Assembly (NCBI GenBank): GCA_009776385.1
Contig: WRFT01000112.1
Coordinates: 1-6,352 of the forward strand
DNA: 6,352 bases
Source of the DNA: Clostridia bacterium
Lineage (GTDB): Bacteria; Bacillota; Clostridia; Christensenellales; Aristaeellaceae
Direction of reading: 5' to 3'
The position numbers and the translations under genes were made by a program. Positions 5,770 to 6,352 of this stretch are shown piece after piece; within the stretch, counting starts at the first letter, position 1, and each line of letters opens with the position of its first letter. The notes below the pieces were generated by a model. It was not told the DNA's origin. It saw only the letters and a list, made by a program, of their open reading frames with translations, and did no database searches.

Positions 5770-6147
5770 ATGACACATGAGGAAATCATCGCCGCCGTGG
5801 ATGCCATGACAATATTGGAATTAAACGATTTAGTAAAGGCCATGGAAGAAAAATACGGCGTCTCCGCCGCGGCGCCCGTGGCGTTCGCCGGTGCGGGCGC
5901 TGCCGCCGCGGAAGCCGTTGTCGAAGAGGAAAAAACGGAGTTTGACGTGGTGCTGACGCAAGCCGGTACGGAAAAAATTAAAGTTATTAAGGTTGTACGC
6001 GAAGTGATAGCCGGTCTGGGCTTAAAGGAAGCCAAGGATTTGGTTGAAGCCGCCCCCAAAACGGTAAAAGAAGCCGTATCGAAGGATGAGGCGGAGAAGA
6101 TTAAGGCCAAGTTTGCCGAAGTAGGCGCGACGATAGAAATAAAGTAA
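5770..6147 (+). CDS. rplL: 50S ribosomal protein L7/L12 (bL12)
   Basis: L7/L12 forms the mobile dimers of the ribosomal stalk and stimulates GTP hydrolysis by EF-Tu, EF-G and IF2. The 125-residue protein has the standard layout: an N-terminal dimerisation and L10-binding domain (1-31, with ILELNDLVKAMEEKYGV), a flexible Ala/Gly/Val-rich hinge (about 32-54), and the C-terminal factor-binding domain (about 55-125) with EFDVVL, KIKVIKVVRE and GLGLKEAKDLVE. The ATG at 5770 has TGGAGG seven bases upstream. Translation ends in a tandem TAA TAA. It is the last gene of the two-gene operon because a strong terminator follows at once. In most bacteria rpoB and rpoC come next; here a separate degV transcription unit does. 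The start, length and identity are secure. Confidence 0.98.
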   Translation: MTHEEIIAAVDAMTILELNDLVKAMEEKYGVSAAAPVAFAGAGAAAAEAVVEEEKTEFDVVLTQAGTEKIKVIKVVREVIAGLGLKEAKDLVEAAPKTVKEAVSKDEAEKIKAKFAEVGATIEIK

Positions 6148-6160
6148 TAACGTATACCGT

Positions 6161-6194
6161 AAAAAGCGCTTCCCTTCGGGCAGGCGTTTTTTTT
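6161..6194 (+). terminator. Intrinsic terminator of the rplJ-rplL operon
   Basis: AAAAAGCGC (6161-6169) pairs outward with GCG plus the T-run. An inner CCC (6172-6174) pairs with GGG (6178-6180) across TTC, and a small internal loop lies between the two stems. Eight consecutive T (6187-6194) follow the 3' arm. It begins 11 bases after the second TAA of rplL, so it should end the stalk-protein mRNA and separate it from the degV unit. Confidence 0.85.
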
Positions 6195-6227
6195 GTGTTC
6201 GATTTAGATATGCCCCCTCCGGTTCAC

Positions 6228-6256
6228 TTGACGATAACAAAGCGCTTTGATATTAT
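6228..6256 (+). promoter_or_regulatory. Extended -10 promoter of the degV-like gene
   Basis: TTGACG (6228-6233) and TATTAT (6251-6256) are separated by 17 bp, with TGA directly before the -10 box as an extended -10. The predicted start near 6263 leaves a leader of about 39 bases before the ATG at 6302. The spacer holds a 12-bp palindrome that may be an operator. Confidence 0.8.
6238..6249. promoter_or_regulatory. 12-bp palindrome, candidate LacI/CcpA-type operator
   Basis: CAAAGCGCTTTG is a perfect 12-bp palindrome lying wholly between the -35 and -10 boxes of the degV promoter. Its core AAAGCGCTTT has the central CpG and AA..TT flanks usual for LacI-family operators and equals the core of an idealised catabolite-responsive element (cre). 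The outer TG...CA bases of cre are not matched (AC...GA here). A protein bound here would block RNA polymerase. Which regulator binds, if any, is unknown. Confidence 0.5.
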
Positions 6257-6301
6257 GCAATAAGGGGATTTTGGCATATTGTTGTTATCAAGGAGGTTCC
6301 C

Positions 6302-6352
6302 ATGTCATTTTGGATTGTAACTGATGGATGCTGTGATTTGCCGGAAAGTTAC
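6302..6352 (+). CDS. DegV-family protein, N-terminal 17 codons (cut by window)
   Basis: Only MSFWIVTDGCCDLPESY is inside the window. The pattern of a short hydrophobic strand, then TD, a small-residue turn and DLP, is the N-terminal signature of DegV/EDD-fold proteins (usually TDSxxDLP). These are cytoplasmic lipid-binding proteins; in Firmicutes, FakB members present fatty acids to the kinase FakA. In this copy the usual Ser after TD is Gly, and two Cys follow. The ATG at 6302 has AAGGAGG (6290-6296) five bases upstream, and a good promoter stands at 6228-6256. Assignment rests on 17 residues, so the family is likely but not certain, and the FakB role is only a possibility. Confidence 0.7.
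   Translation, partial: MSFWIVTDGCCDLPESY

Noticed and set aside
5748..6110. 120-codon minus-strand frame opposite rplL
   Set aside because: It is the complement of the Ala-rich L7/L12 gene, giving a low-complexity Ser/Ala/Thr product without a promoter or ribosome binding site.

Overview
The window looks like chromosomal DNA of a Gram-positive, Clostridia-type Firmicute. The evidence is an rqcH-type NFACT gene, an L10-leader attenuator in front of rplJ-rplL, a DegV-family gene, strong AGGAGG-type ribosome binding sites, and sigma-A-like promoters with 17-bp spacers. Base composition is mixed, with GC-rich third positions in many codons. No tRNA, rRNA, CRISPR array, insertion sequence or phage gene was seen. 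The species cannot be named from this sequence.

Left part (1-3097). The 3' two-thirds or less of an acyl-CoA synthetase gene (AMP-binding family) runs rightward and is cut by the window edge. It converges on a leftward two-gene operon. The promoter-proximal gene (1802-3097) is one continuous reading frame encoding RNase PH fused to an RdgB/HAM1 XTP/dITP pyrophosphatase. The second gene (723-1787) is an aldose 1-epimerase (galM) whose Shine-Dalgarno sequence overlaps the stop codon of the fusion gene, so the two are probably translationally coupled.

Middle (3098-5019). A divergent intergenic region separates the fusion gene from rqcH, the bacterial Rqc2/NEMF homologue that elongates C-terminal alanine tails on stalled 50S subunits. 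A clean promoter (3184-3212) lies inside the longest open frame, so the real start is the ATG at 3244. That start also places the conserved Asp-Arg pair at residues 97-98, as in B. subtilis RqcH.

Right part (5016-6352). A strong promoter overlaps the rqcH stop codon and drives an L10-leader RNA with an attenuator terminator, then rplJ (L10) and rplL (L7/L12), then a U-rich intrinsic terminator. A further promoter with a 12-bp palindrome in its spacer precedes the first 17 codons of a DegV-family gene.

Most notable: the L10 leader can be folded by eye into two mutually exclusive structures that explain L10 autoregulation. The rplJL promoter and the degV promoter each carry a perfect palindrome exactly between -35 and -10. 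The rplJL pair stands apart from its usual rplKA and rpoBC neighbours, next to the ribosome quality-control gene rqcH. RNase PH and RdgB are fused. I found no clearly unprecedented system; the best candidates for new biology are the regulatory sites around rplJL and degV.
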